Shown: positions 45,091-54,081 of the stretch, in pieces
How positions within the stretch are numbered: the stretch's first letter is position 1
Layout: the number at the start of each line of letters is the position of its first letter
DNA from: Pseudomonas sp. H3(2019)
GTDB lineage: Bacteria; Pseudomonadota; Gammaproteobacteria; Pseudomonadales; Pseudomonadaceae
Length of the DNA stretch: 64,000 nucleotides
Direction: 5' to 3'
NCBI RefSeq assembly: GCF_007713465.1
Contig: NZ_VMSG01000001.1
Span: 1-64,000, forward strand
Position numbers and translations under genes: made by a program
The notes under the pieces: model-generated
What the model saw: only the letters and a program-made list of their open reading frames with translations
Told to the model about the DNA's origin: nothing
Database searches by the model: none

Positions 45091-45591
45091 ATGTCTCGCT
45101 GCAAGGCCGTAATAATCAAAATGCTGACAGCGTTCATCGCCCTGGTGCTGCTGGCCGGCTGCTCGTCGATTTCACCGTACTCCACCGTCACCAAGCTCAA
45201 CCTCAAGCTGACCGCCAGCGATCAGGTCAACCCGGACCTGAATGGCCGACCATCGCCGATTGTCGTGCGGCTGATTGAGCTCAAACACCCGGTGGCCTTC
45301 GAAAACGCTGACTTCTTCAGCCTGTACGAGCGGGCCAAGGAATCCCTGTCGCCCGACTTGGTGGCCAGCGAAGAGCTGGAACTGCGTCCGGGCGAAACCG
45401 CCGAGTTCAAGCTCAGCGTCGAAAGCAGCAGCCGCTACGTCGGTGTGCTCGCGGCGTATCGCGACCTGCGTGAAACCCAGTGGCGCTACGTGGTTCAAGT
45501 CACCCCGGCGGATCTGACCATGGCCGAGCTGACCCTCGATCAGAACGGCATCCATGACAAAAACCAAAAGCTCGCCAAGGCGGATGACTGA
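45091..45591 (+). CDS. tssJ2: T6SS outer-membrane lipoprotein TssJ (cluster 2)
   Basis: The 166-residue lipoprotein has a signal with lipobox LLAGC (Cys near residue 24) and mature TssJ features: KLTASDQVNPDLNGRPSPIV, VRLIELKHPVAFENADFF and VGVLAAYRDLRETQWR. The ATG at 45091 was chosen because AAGGA lies 8 nt upstream; the ATG at 45082 is too close to it. It overlaps no gene and is followed by tssK after 2 nt. Confidence 0.92.
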   Translation: MSRCKAVIIKMLTAFIALVLLAGCSSISPYSTVTKLNLKLTASDQVNPDLNGRPSPIVVRLIELKHPVAFENADFFSLYERAKESLSPDLVASEELELRPGETAEFKLSVESSSRYVGVLAAYRDLRETQWRYVVQVTPADLTMAELTLDQNGIHDKNQKLAKADD

Positions 45592-45593
45592 AC

Positions 45594-46925
45594 ATGAACG
45601 TGCATAAAGTCATTTGGCAGGAAGGCATGTTGCTGCGCCCGCAGCACTTCCAGCACAACGATCGCTACTACGACAACCAGATGAAAACCCGCACCCAGTT
45701 GCTGGGCAGTTACACCTGGGGGTTTCTGGGGCTCGAGATCGACTTGCAGTTCCTCAACATGGGCAAACTGGTGATCAGCCAGGCTTCGGGGATTCTCCCG
45801 GACGGCAGCCTGTTCGAACTCGGCGACAACACCGAGCCGCTGGCCCTCGACGTACCACCGAACACCGGCAACACGCCGATCTACCTGGCCTTGCCGCTGG
45901 TCACCGGTAACCACATCGAGTCCCGTCGCCTGGAGCAATCCGACGTGCTGGCGCGTTACACCGCGTACGAAGCGGAAGTCGCCGACTCCAACGCCGGCGA
46001 CGATTCCAGCAGCCAGGTCAGCTGCGCACGGCCGGATTTTCGCTTGTTGCTCGGTGAGCAGCAGAGCGACCAGGCTTACGTGAAGCTGAAGATCTGCGAA
46101 GTCCTCGACACCACGCCCGACGGCGTGATCAGCCTCGACCCGGACTTCGTCCCGACCTTCATCCACGCTCACGCGTCGGGTTACCTGCTGTCGTGCCTCA
46201 AAGAAGTCATCAGCATGCTCGGCCACCGTGGCGACACCATTGCCGACCGGATTCACTCCAACGGCAAGGTTGGCGGCGCCGAAGTCGGTGACTTCATGAT
46301 GCTGCAACTGATCAACCGCACCGAACTGGTTCTGCGCCATTACCTCGGCCTGGAACAGGTTCACCCGGAAGAGTTGTACCGCACGCTGTTGTCGATGCTC
46401 GGCGATCTGTCGACCTTTGCCAGCGACAGCAAACGCCCGCGTCTGGACAGCCGCTATCAGCACAGCGACCAGGGCGCGAGCTTTCGCAAATTGATGGAAG
46501 CGATTCGTCAGGTGCTGTCGATGGTGCTTGAACAGCACGCCATCGAACAGGTGCTGCAAGCGCGTCAGTACGGGATCACCGTCTCGCCGCTGCATGACCA
46601 CAAACTGCTGGGCACGGCGTCGTTCGTGCTGGCGGCCAGCGCCAACTGCGACTCCGAAGAGCTGCGGCATCGCCTGCCGGCGCACCTCAAGGTCGGCCCG
46701 GTGGAGCGCATCCGCCAGCTGGTCAACCTGCACCTGCCAGGCATCAAGGTCAAACCGTTGCCAGTGGCGCCGCGGCAGATCCCGTTCCACTCGAACAAAA
46801 CCTATTTCATCCTCGAACTCAGTTCCGAAGACCTGGCACAACTGGAGCGCTCCGGCGGCTTCGCGTTCCACGTGTCCGGCGAATTTGCCGAGCTTGAACT
46901 GAAATTCTGGGCCATCAGGAACTGA
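45594..46925 (+). CDS. tssK2: T6SS baseplate protein TssK (cluster 2)
   Basis: The 443-residue protein opens with MNVHKVIWQEGMLLRPQHFQ, whose QHFQHNDRYYDNQ is the classic TssK motif, and has FMMLQLINRTELVLRHY in the middle. The C-terminus carries HLPGIKVKPLPVAPRQIPFH and FHVSGEFAELELKFWAIRN. It connects the baseplate to the TssL/TssM complex encoded directly after it. Confidence 0.95.
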   Translation: MNVHKVIWQEGMLLRPQHFQHNDRYYDNQMKTRTQLLGSYTWGFLGLEIDLQFLNMGKLVISQASGILPDGSLFELGDNTEPLALDVPPNTGNTPIYLALPLVTGNHIESRRLEQSDVLARYTAYEAEVADSNAGDDSSSQVSCARPDFRLLLGEQQSDQAYVKLKICEVLDTTPDGVISLDPDFVPTFIHAHASGYLLSCLKEVISMLGHRGDTIADRIHSNGKVGGAEVGDFMMLQLINRTELVLRHYLGLEQVHPEELYRTLLSMLGDLSTFASDSKRPRLDSRYQHSDQGASFRKLMEAIRQVLSMVLEQHAIEQVLQARQYGITVSPLHDHKLLGTASFVLAASANCDSEELRHRLPAHLKVGPVERIRQLVNLHLPGIKVKPLPVAPRQIPFHSNKTYFILELSSEDLAQLERSGGFAFHVSGEFAELELKFWAIRN

Positions 46926-46930
46926 CCGAT

Positions 46931-47806
46931 ATGATCAAGGAAATGGATCACAGCCAGGATGACAAAACCATCCTGCTCGATCGCCAGGGCCATGGCCCGG
47001 CACAGAGTCCGCTGACCGATTTCGCGGCACCGCCGCGTTTCGAGCAACTGGAAGAACGGATGATCTACGCCGCGCGCCTGCATCCGGCGCAAGCGTTCAA
47101 CATCAGCCTCAACTCGCTGGTAGCGGCGTCGTCCGACCTGCTGTCGGAAGTGGTGCGGCTCAAGTACAGCGACACCCGCGAAGACATGCACGCGCTCAAT
47201 GAGCGGCTGACGGCTGCGCTGAAACTCTTCGAAGTCCGTGCACTGGACAACGGCGCCGAGAGCAGCCAGGTGATGGCCGCACGTTACGTGCTCTGCACCG
47301 TGGTCGACGAAGCAGTGGTCACCACCCCGTGGGGCAACGAAAGCGAGTGGTCGCAGATGAGCCTGCTCAGCAGCTTCCACAACGAGACCTTTGGCGGCGA
47401 GAAATTCTTCCAACTGCTCGATCGTCTGTCGAAGAACCCCATCAAACACCTGCCAATGCTGGAATTGATGTACCTGTGCCTGTCGCTCGGTTTCGAGGGC
47501 AAGTACCGGGTGCAGGCGCGCGGCATGCTGGAACTCGACGGTATTCGCGATGCGCTCTATCGGCAGATTCGCCAGCTGCGCGGCGATGTGCCGCGTGAAC
47601 TGTCGCCGCACTGGGAAGGCCTCAACCACAGGCGTTGCAGCCTGGTGCGTATCGTGCCGTGGTGGATGGTGGCGCTGTTTACGCTGATGTGCCTGGTGGT
47701 GATGTATTCGGGTTTTGCCTGGGTGCTCGGCGAGCAGCGCGACACCGTTCTGCAACCTTATCAGCCGCTTGATCCAGCCGCGGTTCAGCGGCTGTCGAAG
47801 CCGTAA
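46931..47806 (+). CDS. tssL2: T6SS inner-membrane protein TssL, short form (cluster 2)
   Basis: The 291-residue DotU-family protein has a cytoplasmic domain with LCTVVDEAVVTTPWGNESEW and a single C-terminal transmembrane helix near 240-266 (VPWWMVALFTLMCLVVMYSG). It ends shortly after, so unlike the cluster-1 TssL it has no peptidoglycan-binding domain. In H2-like systems this is normal; anchoring to the cell wall may be provided by another protein. It precedes tssM by 14 nt. Confidence 0.94.
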   Translation: MIKEMDHSQDDKTILLDRQGHGPAQSPLTDFAAPPRFEQLEERMIYAARLHPAQAFNISLNSLVAASSDLLSEVVRLKYSDTREDMHALNERLTAALKLFEVRALDNGAESSQVMAARYVLCTVVDEAVVTTPWGNESEWSQMSLLSSFHNETFGGEKFFQLLDRLSKNPIKHLPMLELMYLCLSLGFEGKYRVQARGMLELDGIRDALYRQIRQLRGDVPRELSPHWEGLNHRRCSLVRIVPWWMVALFTLMCLVVMYSGFAWVLGEQRDTVLQPYQPLDPAAVQRLSKP

Positions 47807-47820
47807 AACAGGGACGTGTG

Positions 47821-50800
47821 ATGAAAAAGTTTTTCAGAAAAGTCGGCGCGTTCGTGCGCAAGACCTGGGTCTGGACCCTGCTGCTGGTGCTGTTCGTCGC
47901 GCTGCTGGTGTGGTTCGTCGGACCACTGCTGGCCGTCAATGATTACAAATTCTGGGAAGGCTCGACTTCGCGCCTGCTGACCATCAGCGTGCTGTTCCTG
48001 ATCTGGGGCCTGACCATGGTGTTCGTCAGCTGGCGCGCCGGTGTGCGCAAAAAAGCCGTCGAAGAAACCGAAGACGGCCAGGAGCGTATTCGCCGCGAAG
48101 AGCTGATCGACGAGGAGCAACAGGAGCTGCGGTCGCGTTTCAAAGACGCGCTGCGCACCTTGAAAACCTCCAGCCTGTATCGCGGTCGTAGTGAACGCTG
48201 GCGCAACGATCTGCCGTGGTACCTGCTGATCGGTCCGCAGGGCAGCGGCAAAACCAGCCTGCTGGACTTCTCGGGCCTTGAGTTTCCGATCAACAAGATC
48301 GACCGCAAACTCACCCGCGACACCCTCGGCACCCGCCATTGCGACTGGTACTTCGCCGACCACGGCGTGCTGATCGATACCGCCGGGCGTTACCTGACCC
48401 AGCCGGAGGTGAATGTCGACGGCAGCGCCTGGACCACCTTGCTCGACCTGCTGCGCAAGCGTCGTCGCAACCGTCCGTTGAACGGCGTGCTGGTGACCAT
48501 TCCAGTGGAGCTGCTGCTCAGTGGCACCGAGCAAGACCTCGACACCCTGGCGCGTCAGGTGCGTGCGCGCCTGCAAGACGTGCATCAAAAACTGCACGTC
48601 GACCTGCCGATCTATCTGGTGCTGAGCAAGGCCGACCAGTTGCTGGGCTTCGACGAGTTCTTCGATCAGCTGACCCGCGAAGAAAGCGATCAGGTACTCG
48701 GCACCAGCTTCCGCAAAGAGCAAAGCGGCACCGATGTGACCGTGCTGCGCGCAGAGTTCGAAGAGCTGCTGCGTCGCCTCAACAGCCAGGTGATCATGCA
48801 CATGCACCAGGAGCGCGACACCCAGCGCCGTGGTCGCATTCTCGACTTTCCGCATCAACTGGGGCAGATCGGCGAGCGGCTGTGCCTGTTCGTCGACATG
48901 GCCTTCACCGGCAACCGCTACCAGCGCGTCAGCCAGTTGCGCGGTTTCTACCTGACCAGCGCGCCGCACTTGAAGCAACAGATGGACCAGAGCACCGCCG
49001 GCATTGGCGCCAGCCTGGGCATCGACAGCGGTGTGCTGCCGACCTTGCGCAGCGGTCGCTCGCGGTTCATCCACCACTTGCTCAGCCGGGTGATTTTTCC
49101 CGAGGCCGATCTGGCCGGTCTGGACAAGCACGAGCGCAGCCGCATCCATTGGGGCCAGCGTGCGTTGTACATCGGCGCACTGGCGGCGCTGGGGCTGTTC
49201 GGTCTGCTCTGGGCCACGGGTTTCTCGGCCAACTACGAGCGCCTGGAAAACCTCCGTTCGCTGGCGCAAACCTGGACCCAGCAGCGCTCGGCGCTGACGG
49301 CTCGCGATGACGCGATGGGCGCGCTTAAAACCCTCGATACCATCTACGAGGCGACCAAGGTCTTCCCGCCGAAAGGCGATGTGTCGATGTTCGAGCGTGG
49401 TGGTCTGTATCAGGGACAAGAGAGCAACCCGGTGGTCAAGGACGCGTATCAGCGTGAACTTGAAACCCAGTTGCTGCCACGCGTTGCGCAACTGCTTGAA
49501 GGGCAGATCCGCAACAACATGAAGGACCGCGATCGGCTGCTCAACAGCCTGCGCGCCTACCTGATGTTGAACATGAAGGACCGTCGCGATCCGGCGTGGC
49601 TGCAAGACTGGCTGGCGCAGGACTGGTCGGTCCGTTACACCGGCAACACCGCGGTGCAGAACGGTCTGAACGGGCACTTCGAGCGTCTGCTCAAGCAGCC
49701 GTTTATCTACCCGCTTAACGATGCATTGGTCGCCCAGGCGCGTCAGGTTCTGCGCAGCGAATCGCTGGCCACCGTGGTCTACCGGATGCTCCGCGAGCAG
49801 GCCCGCAACCTGCCGGATTACCGCTTCAGCCAACACCTCGGTCCGCAGGGCGTACTGTTCGTCGGCACCGACTACGTGATCCCGGGGTTCTACACCCAAC
49901 AGGGTTATCAGCAGTACTTCTCGGTCCAGGGCTCGGCACTGGTCACCGACATTCTGCGTGACAACTGGGTGCTGGGCGAAGGCTCGGGCATGAGCGGCAT
50001 GGACTTGCGCCGCCTGATGGTCGAACTGGAGCAGCTGTACTTCCGCGACTACGCCAACTTCTGGAGCGAAGCGGTCGGCCAGGTGGCGTTGCGGCCAATC
50101 AACGACGCCGGTGAAGGCGCTGAGCAACTGGCCGGGCTGACGTCCGCCAACTCGCCGATCCTGCAGATGCTGGTGGAAGTGCGCGAGAACACCCGTTTCC
50201 CGGCCGCCGCCGACAATACTGAAGATGCGACGGATGCGGCTGAAAAACTGCTCGCCAAGAAGGGCGGCGCGTTGGGTAAGGTTGCCGCAGCCGGGGCTGG
50301 CAAGGCGGGCGATGCATTGAACGCCAAAAACCTGCCAGACACCGCGAAGAAATCCCTGCAGCGGCGCTTCGAACCGCTGCACCGTTTGCTGGATGACAAC
50401 AACGGCCCGGCCGCTGACCTGACCCCGGCGCTGCAAACGCTGAACGACCTGCAACTGCAACTGTCCAGCCTGGCGCGTGCCAGTGCCCCGGATCAGGCCG
50501 CGTTCGAAATGGCCAAGACCCGCATGAGCGGCCAGCGCGATGCGCTGAGCAACTTGCGCAACGCCTCGGGTCGCCTGCCGCGCCCGATCAGCGTGTGGTT
50601 CAACGTACTGGCCGAAGACACCTGGCGTCTGGTGCTCAACGATTCCTACCAGTACCTCAACCAGCGCTACCAGAGCGAGCTGTACAGCTTCTATGGCAAG
50701 GCGATCAACAAGCGTTACCCGTTCAACGCCCACAGCACCAGCGACGTTGCGATCAGCGATTTCCGCGAGTTCTTCAAGGCGCAGGGTATTGCCGATCGCT

Positions 50801-51354
50801 TCTTCGACACCTACATGCGGCCTTTCGTCAGCGGCGATCCGGGTAACTACCGCCTGCGCAGCATCGACGGTCACAGCCTGCCGATGTCCAAGGTCTACCT
50901 CGACCAGATGGCTGCGGCACAAGTGATCCGCCAAAGCTTCTTTGCCGAAAACCCGGCCGAGCCGCAGGTGCAGTTCAAACTGGAGCCGTACACTCTCGAC
51001 CCGTCCGTCAGCCGTTCCGAGTTCCGCTTTGGCGACAAGACGATGGAATACCGTCATGGCCCGATCGTGCCGGTGGCCCTCAAATGGCCAACCGACGCGC
51101 AAGACGGTCGCACCAGCCTGGTTCTCGAAAAAATGGCCGGCCGCCCGATCGGCATCGAGAAAAACACCGGCCCATGGTCGCTGTTCCGTCTATTCGACTT
51201 GATGCAGACCGAATACCTGACCGGTCGCGACGTGCTGGTGCTCAAGGCTGATGTGGGTGGCCTGCGTGCCAACTACCTGCTGATGAGCCAGCGCACGCCG
51301 AACCCATTCGACATGGGCGTGTTGCGCACCTTCCGTATGCCGGTGCAGCTCTGA
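47821..51354 (+). CDS. tssM2: T6SS inner-membrane protein TssM/IcmF (cluster 2)
   Basis: The 1177-residue protein has two N-terminal transmembrane helices (about 18-70), a cytoplasmic domain with Walker A GPQGSGKTSLL near 138 and DTAGRYLTQ, a third helix near 443-465, and a large periplasmic part with the TssM C-terminal domain (TPNPFDMGVLRTFRMPVQL at the end). The ATG at 47821 was chosen over a GTG at 47818. Its stop overlaps the phosphatase gene as TGATG. Confidence 0.96.
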   Translation: MKKFFRKVGAFVRKTWVWTLLLVLFVALLVWFVGPLLAVNDYKFWEGSTSRLLTISVLFLIWGLTMVFVSWRAGVRKKAVEETEDGQERIRREELIDEEQQELRSRFKDALRTLKTSSLYRGRSERWRNDLPWYLLIGPQGSGKTSLLDFSGLEFPINKIDRKLTRDTLGTRHCDWYFADHGVLIDTAGRYLTQPEVNVDGSAWTTLLDLLRKRRRNRPLNGVLVTIPVELLLSGTEQDLDTLARQVRARLQDVHQKLHVDLPIYLVLSKADQLLGFDEFFDQLTREESDQVLGTSFRKEQSGTDVTVLRAEFEELLRRLNSQVIMHMHQERDTQRRGRILDFPHQLGQIGERLCLFVDMAFTGNRYQRVSQLRGFYLTSAPHLKQQMDQSTAGIGASLGIDSGVLPTLRSGRSRFIHHLLSRVIFPEADLAGLDKHERSRIHWGQRALYIGALAALGLFGLLWATGFSANYERLENLRSLAQTWTQQRSALTARDDAMGALKTLDTIYEATKVFPPKGDVSMFERGGLYQGQESNPVVKDAYQRELETQLLPRVAQLLEGQIRNNMKDRDRLLNSLRAYLMLNMKDRRDPAWLQDWLAQDWSVRYTGNTAVQNGLNGHFERLLKQPFIYPLNDALVAQARQVLRSESLATVVYRMLREQARNLPDYRFSQHLGPQGVLFVGTDYVIPGFYTQQGYQQYFSVQGSALVTDILRDNWVLGEGSGMSGMDLRRLMVELEQLYFRDYANFWSEAVGQVALRPINDAGEGAEQLAGLTSANSPILQMLVEVRENTRFPAAADNTEDATDAAEKLLAKKGGALGKVAAAGAGKAGDALNAKNLPDTAKKSLQRRFEPLHRLLDDNNGPAADLTPALQTLNDLQLQLSSLARASAPDQAAFEMAKTRMSGQRDALSNLRNASGRLPRPISVWFNVLAEDTWRLVLNDSYQYLNQRYQSELYSFYGKAINKRYPFNAHSTSDVAISDFREFFKAQGIADRFFDTYMRPFVSGDPGNYRLRSIDGHSLPMSKVYLDQMAAAQVIRQSFFAENPAEPQVQFKLEPYTLDPSVSRSEFRFGDKTMEYRHGPIVPVALKWPTDAQDGRTSLVLEKMAGRPIGIEKNTGPWSLFRLFDLMQTEYLTGRDVLVLKADVGGLRANYLLMSQRTPNPFDMGVLRTFRMPVQL

Positions 51355-52082
51355 TGCTGGTTGCCAGCCCTTGGCGCAGCGCGGCGCGTACCGATCCGGG
51401 CAAGGTTCGGGCGCGCAACGAAGATGCTTTCCTCGACAGCCCACAGCACGGTTTGTGGGTGGTCGCGGACGGCATGGGCGGTCATCAGGGTGGCGACATC
51501 GCCAGCCAGTTGATCGTCGCCAGCCTGGCGGAATTGCCCATCGAAGACAGCTTCGACGAGCGGCTTAAAGGCGTGCGCCAGTGCCTGCACTGGCTCAACC
51601 GCCGCTTGGGCCAGGAATTGACCGTCACTGCCGGGCGCCATGACAGCATCATGGGCAGCACCGTGGTGGCGTTGTTGGTGGACGGTAATCGCGCGGTCTG
51701 CATCTGGGCCGGCGACAGCCGTTGTTACCTGTGGCGTGGGCAGCGCTTGTATCAGCTGTCCAAAGACCATTCGCTGATGCAACAACTGATCGACGAACAA
51801 CAGATGAGCGTCGAGCAAGCCCGGGCTCATCCGACCGCCAGTGCCTTGACCCGTGCGGTCGGGGCCAGCGAGCAATTGACCCTGGACGTGCTCGAACTCG
51901 AGGTTTATCCCGGTGACGCGTTTCTGCTGTGCAGCGACGGTTTGTACCAAGGCTTGAGCAGCGACGCGCTGGGCAACGCCTTGAGCCTGACCGCACCGCA
52001 TGTGGCGCTGGAGCGTTTGTTTGACGGCGCGTTGCGCGGTTCGGCGCGGGATAACCTGACTGCTGTGGTGATCCGCCAATGA
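51354..52082 (+). CDS. stp1: PP2C-type phosphatase of cluster 2 (Stp1/PppA type)
   Basis: The 242-residue phosphatase has the PP2C motifs VRARNEDAFLDSP near 17-30, WVVADGMGGHQGGDIAS near 36-52, WAGDSRCYLWRG near 118, LLCSDGLYQ near 187 and the final DNLTAVVIRQ. It would reverse phosphorylation by the kinase encoded next, most likely on the cluster-2 FHA protein. It overlaps tssM (TGATG) and the kinase gene (4 nt). In the P. aeruginosa H2 cluster the same pair is stp1-stk1. Confidence 0.93.
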   Translation: MLVASPWRSAARTDPGKVRARNEDAFLDSPQHGLWVVADGMGGHQGGDIASQLIVASLAELPIEDSFDERLKGVRQCLHWLNRRLGQELTVTAGRHDSIMGSTVVALLVDGNRAVCIWAGDSRCYLWRGQRLYQLSKDHSLMQQLIDEQQMSVEQARAHPTASALTRAVGASEQLTLDVLELEVYPGDAFLLCSDGLYQGLSSDALGNALSLTAPHVALERLFDGALRGSARDNLTAVVIRQ

Positions 52083-53086
52083 GTGAGCTCAAACCTGTGC
52101 TCGACGAGCTGCTGGTTGGCGACATCGATGTCGCCAACCTGACCTACTTTGCCTTCGCCAAATCCCATGCAGCGCCGCGTGCCGTGGCGCCGACCCGGGC
52201 CAGCGTTGGTGCGTTGCCGGACGTGTTGGCGGGGCGTTACCGCATCGAGCGTTTGCTCGGTGCCGGTGGCATGGGCGCGGTGTATCGCGCACGGGACCTG
52301 CTGCACGAACAGTTCGGTGACCCCAACCCGTATATAGCGCTGAAAATCCTCAGCGAAGAATTTGCCGAATCGCCGGACGCCAGCGCCTTGCTCTACAGCG
52401 AGTTCGCCCTGACCCGACGCCTGCGCCACTCGAACGTGGTGCGTTTGCACAGCTTTGAAGTGGACATCGAGTGCCAGCGCGCCTTCATCACCATGGAACT
52501 GGTGCGCGGGCTGACCCTGGACAAACTGCTCTGCGAACGGCCCCTGGGCCTGCCGTGGCGAGAATTGCGTGACATCGCGCTGCCGCTGCTCGACGCGTTG
52601 GCGCATGCCCACGGTCGCGGCGTGCTGCACGGTGATTTGAAGCCGAGCAACGTGATGCTCAGCGAGGAGGGCGTGCGCCTGTTCGACTTCGGCCTCGGCC
52701 AGGCCGAGGAGGGCGTATTGCCCGGCCTGCCGCACTTGAGCCGCAGCCGTTTCAACGCTTGGACCCCGGGCTACGCCGCGCCGGAACTGCTGGAAGGCGC
52801 GCCGCTGACCGCCAGCGCCGACCTCTTCGCGGTGGCCTGCGTGATCTATGAATTGGCGGGCGGTAAGCCCCCGTTCCGCCGCTTGCCGTCGACCCAGGCT
52901 CGTGACGAACGCCTGGACCGTGAACTGCAAGCGCCCAAACACCTTCCGAAACACTGCTGGCCGGCGCTGCGCACGGCGCTGGCTTTCGATGCGGCGCAAC
53001 GCACCATCACCGCCGTACAACTGCGTGACGCCCTAGGCGCCACTTCCTCCTGGCTGCAACGCCGGCTGCATCGGCGCAACGGATGA
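52079..53086 (+). CDS. stk1: Soluble Ser/Thr protein kinase of cluster 2 (Stk1 type)
   Basis: The 335-residue protein is a Hanks-type kinase with glycine loop LLGAGGMGAVYRA near 59-71, catalytic Lys89 (ALKI), a catalytic loop HGDLKPSN at 184-191 and DFG at 203-205. HRD is changed to HGD; the catalytic Asp is kept, so activity is likely, with regulation differing from RD kinases. Unlike PpkA of cluster 1 it has no transmembrane helix and no vWA domain, so it should be cytoplasmic and not driven by TagQRST. It is the last intact T6SS gene before the broken vgrG. Confidence 0.93.
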   Translation: MSELKPVLDELLVGDIDVANLTYFAFAKSHAAPRAVAPTRASVGALPDVLAGRYRIERLLGAGGMGAVYRARDLLHEQFGDPNPYIALKILSEEFAESPDASALLYSEFALTRRLRHSNVVRLHSFEVDIECQRAFITMELVRGLTLDKLLCERPLGLPWRELRDIALPLLDALAHAHGRGVLHGDLKPSNVMLSEEGVRLFDFGLGQAEEGVLPGLPHLSRSRFNAWTPGYAAPELLEGAPLTASADLFAVACVIYELAGGKPPFRRLPSTQARDERLDRELQAPKHLPKHCWPALRTALAFDAAQRTITAVQLRDALGATSSWLQRRLHRRNG

Positions 53087-53107
53087 CTACCGAGCAGGGA
53101 GCAAGCA

Positions 53108-53885
53108 ATGTTCAACCCTTCCAACGAAACCCATTTCAGCCTGACCGTGGAGGACTTCCGGGGTGACCTGCAAGTGCTGTCGTTCACCGGCACCGAAGGC
53201 ATCAGCCAGACCTTTCGTTTCGACCTGGAACTGGTCAGCGAAAACCCGGATCCTGACCTTGAGACGCTGCTGCACAAGCAGGCATTTCTCGCGTTCGATG
53301 CGGCTTCTTCCAAAGGCGGAGGCAGTGGCATTCACGGGCAGATCTACCGCGTTGCCCAAGGCGATGCCGACAAGCGCTTGACCCGCTAAAGTGTCGTTGG
53401 TGCCGCAACTCGAATACCTGCGCATCCGCACCAACGAACACCACGACACCGTCGAAAAGAACACCTACACCGAACTCAAAGCCGAAGAACACCGCACCAC
53501 CATTATTGCCGACCGAAAAGTCGAAACCCGCATGGACGATCACTTGACCAACGGCCAGAACCAACACATCAACCTCGGCACCGCACAGCTGACCAGTGCC
53601 GGAAAAGAAATCCACCTCAAGGCCGACGACAAAATGGTCATCGAGGCTGGATCGGAACTAACGATCAAGGGCGGTGGGAGCTTTATCAAGCTGGATGCGG
53701 GTAGTGTGACGGTGGTTGGGCCGGTGGTGAAGATTAATGCTGGAGGCTCGGCGGGGAGCGGGACGGGGATCGGGATTAAACCGCCGGTGCTGCCGGGGGC
53801 GGCGGATAAGGATAAGGCGGGGAGCTTGATGGATCAGGCGTTGCGGGATGCATCGCCTGATAAGGTCAAATCCAAGTTGTCTTAG
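53108..53885 (+). pseudogene. vgrG: Broken vgrG of cluster 2
   Basis: The first ORF (53108-53389) encodes a normal VgrG N-terminus (FNPSNETHFSLTVEDFRGDL, DLQVLSFTGTEGISQTFRFD) and stops after RLTR. The usual continuation, SLVPQLEYLRIRTN, is present at once in another frame: CGC TAA AGTGTCG in place of an expected CGC TAC AGTGTGTCG, that is one substitution and a loss of 2 nt. Right after RIRTN the sequence jumps to the C-terminal part (KNTYTELKAEEHRTTI and a beta-helix tail with KADDKMVIEAGSELTIKGGG), so about 350-450 residues of the gp27/gp5 body are deleted. The remaining 260 residues cannot make a spike. Confidence 0.9.
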
Positions 53886-53893
53886 GAACCAAC

Positions 53894-54001
53894 ATGTCTC
53901 TCGGTTTTGGTCTTTGTAACTCAGCAATAGTTCGAGTGTTATTTCTGGCGCTGGTTGTAAACGGGGCTGCGCTGAAACTGATGAAGGTGGTTGAAAAATA
54001 A
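53894..54001 (+). CDS. 35-residue hydrophobic ORF after the vgrG remnant
   Basis: The frame runs from ATG 53894 (AGGA about 7 nt upstream) through MSLGFGLCNSAIVRVLFLAL and VVNGAALKLMKVVEK to a stop. It holds one hydrophobic stretch that could be a membrane helix or a signal. It may be a real small gene or the stub of an exported protein. Nothing identifies it. Confidence 0.3.
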   Translation: MSLGFGLCNSAIVRVLFLALVVNGAALKLMKVVEK

Positions 54002-54081
54002 TCTCGGTCGAACGGTAAGGCTAATGATCGTTGGCGACTTAGGGTCTCAAGGTGTTCAAGCGTTGAACAAGGATGATGTGG

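Noticed and set aside
47785..51102. Minus-strand open frame of 1105 codons opposite tssM2
   Set aside because: Shadow of tssM2 with the same composition bias and no recognisable motif or ribosome site.
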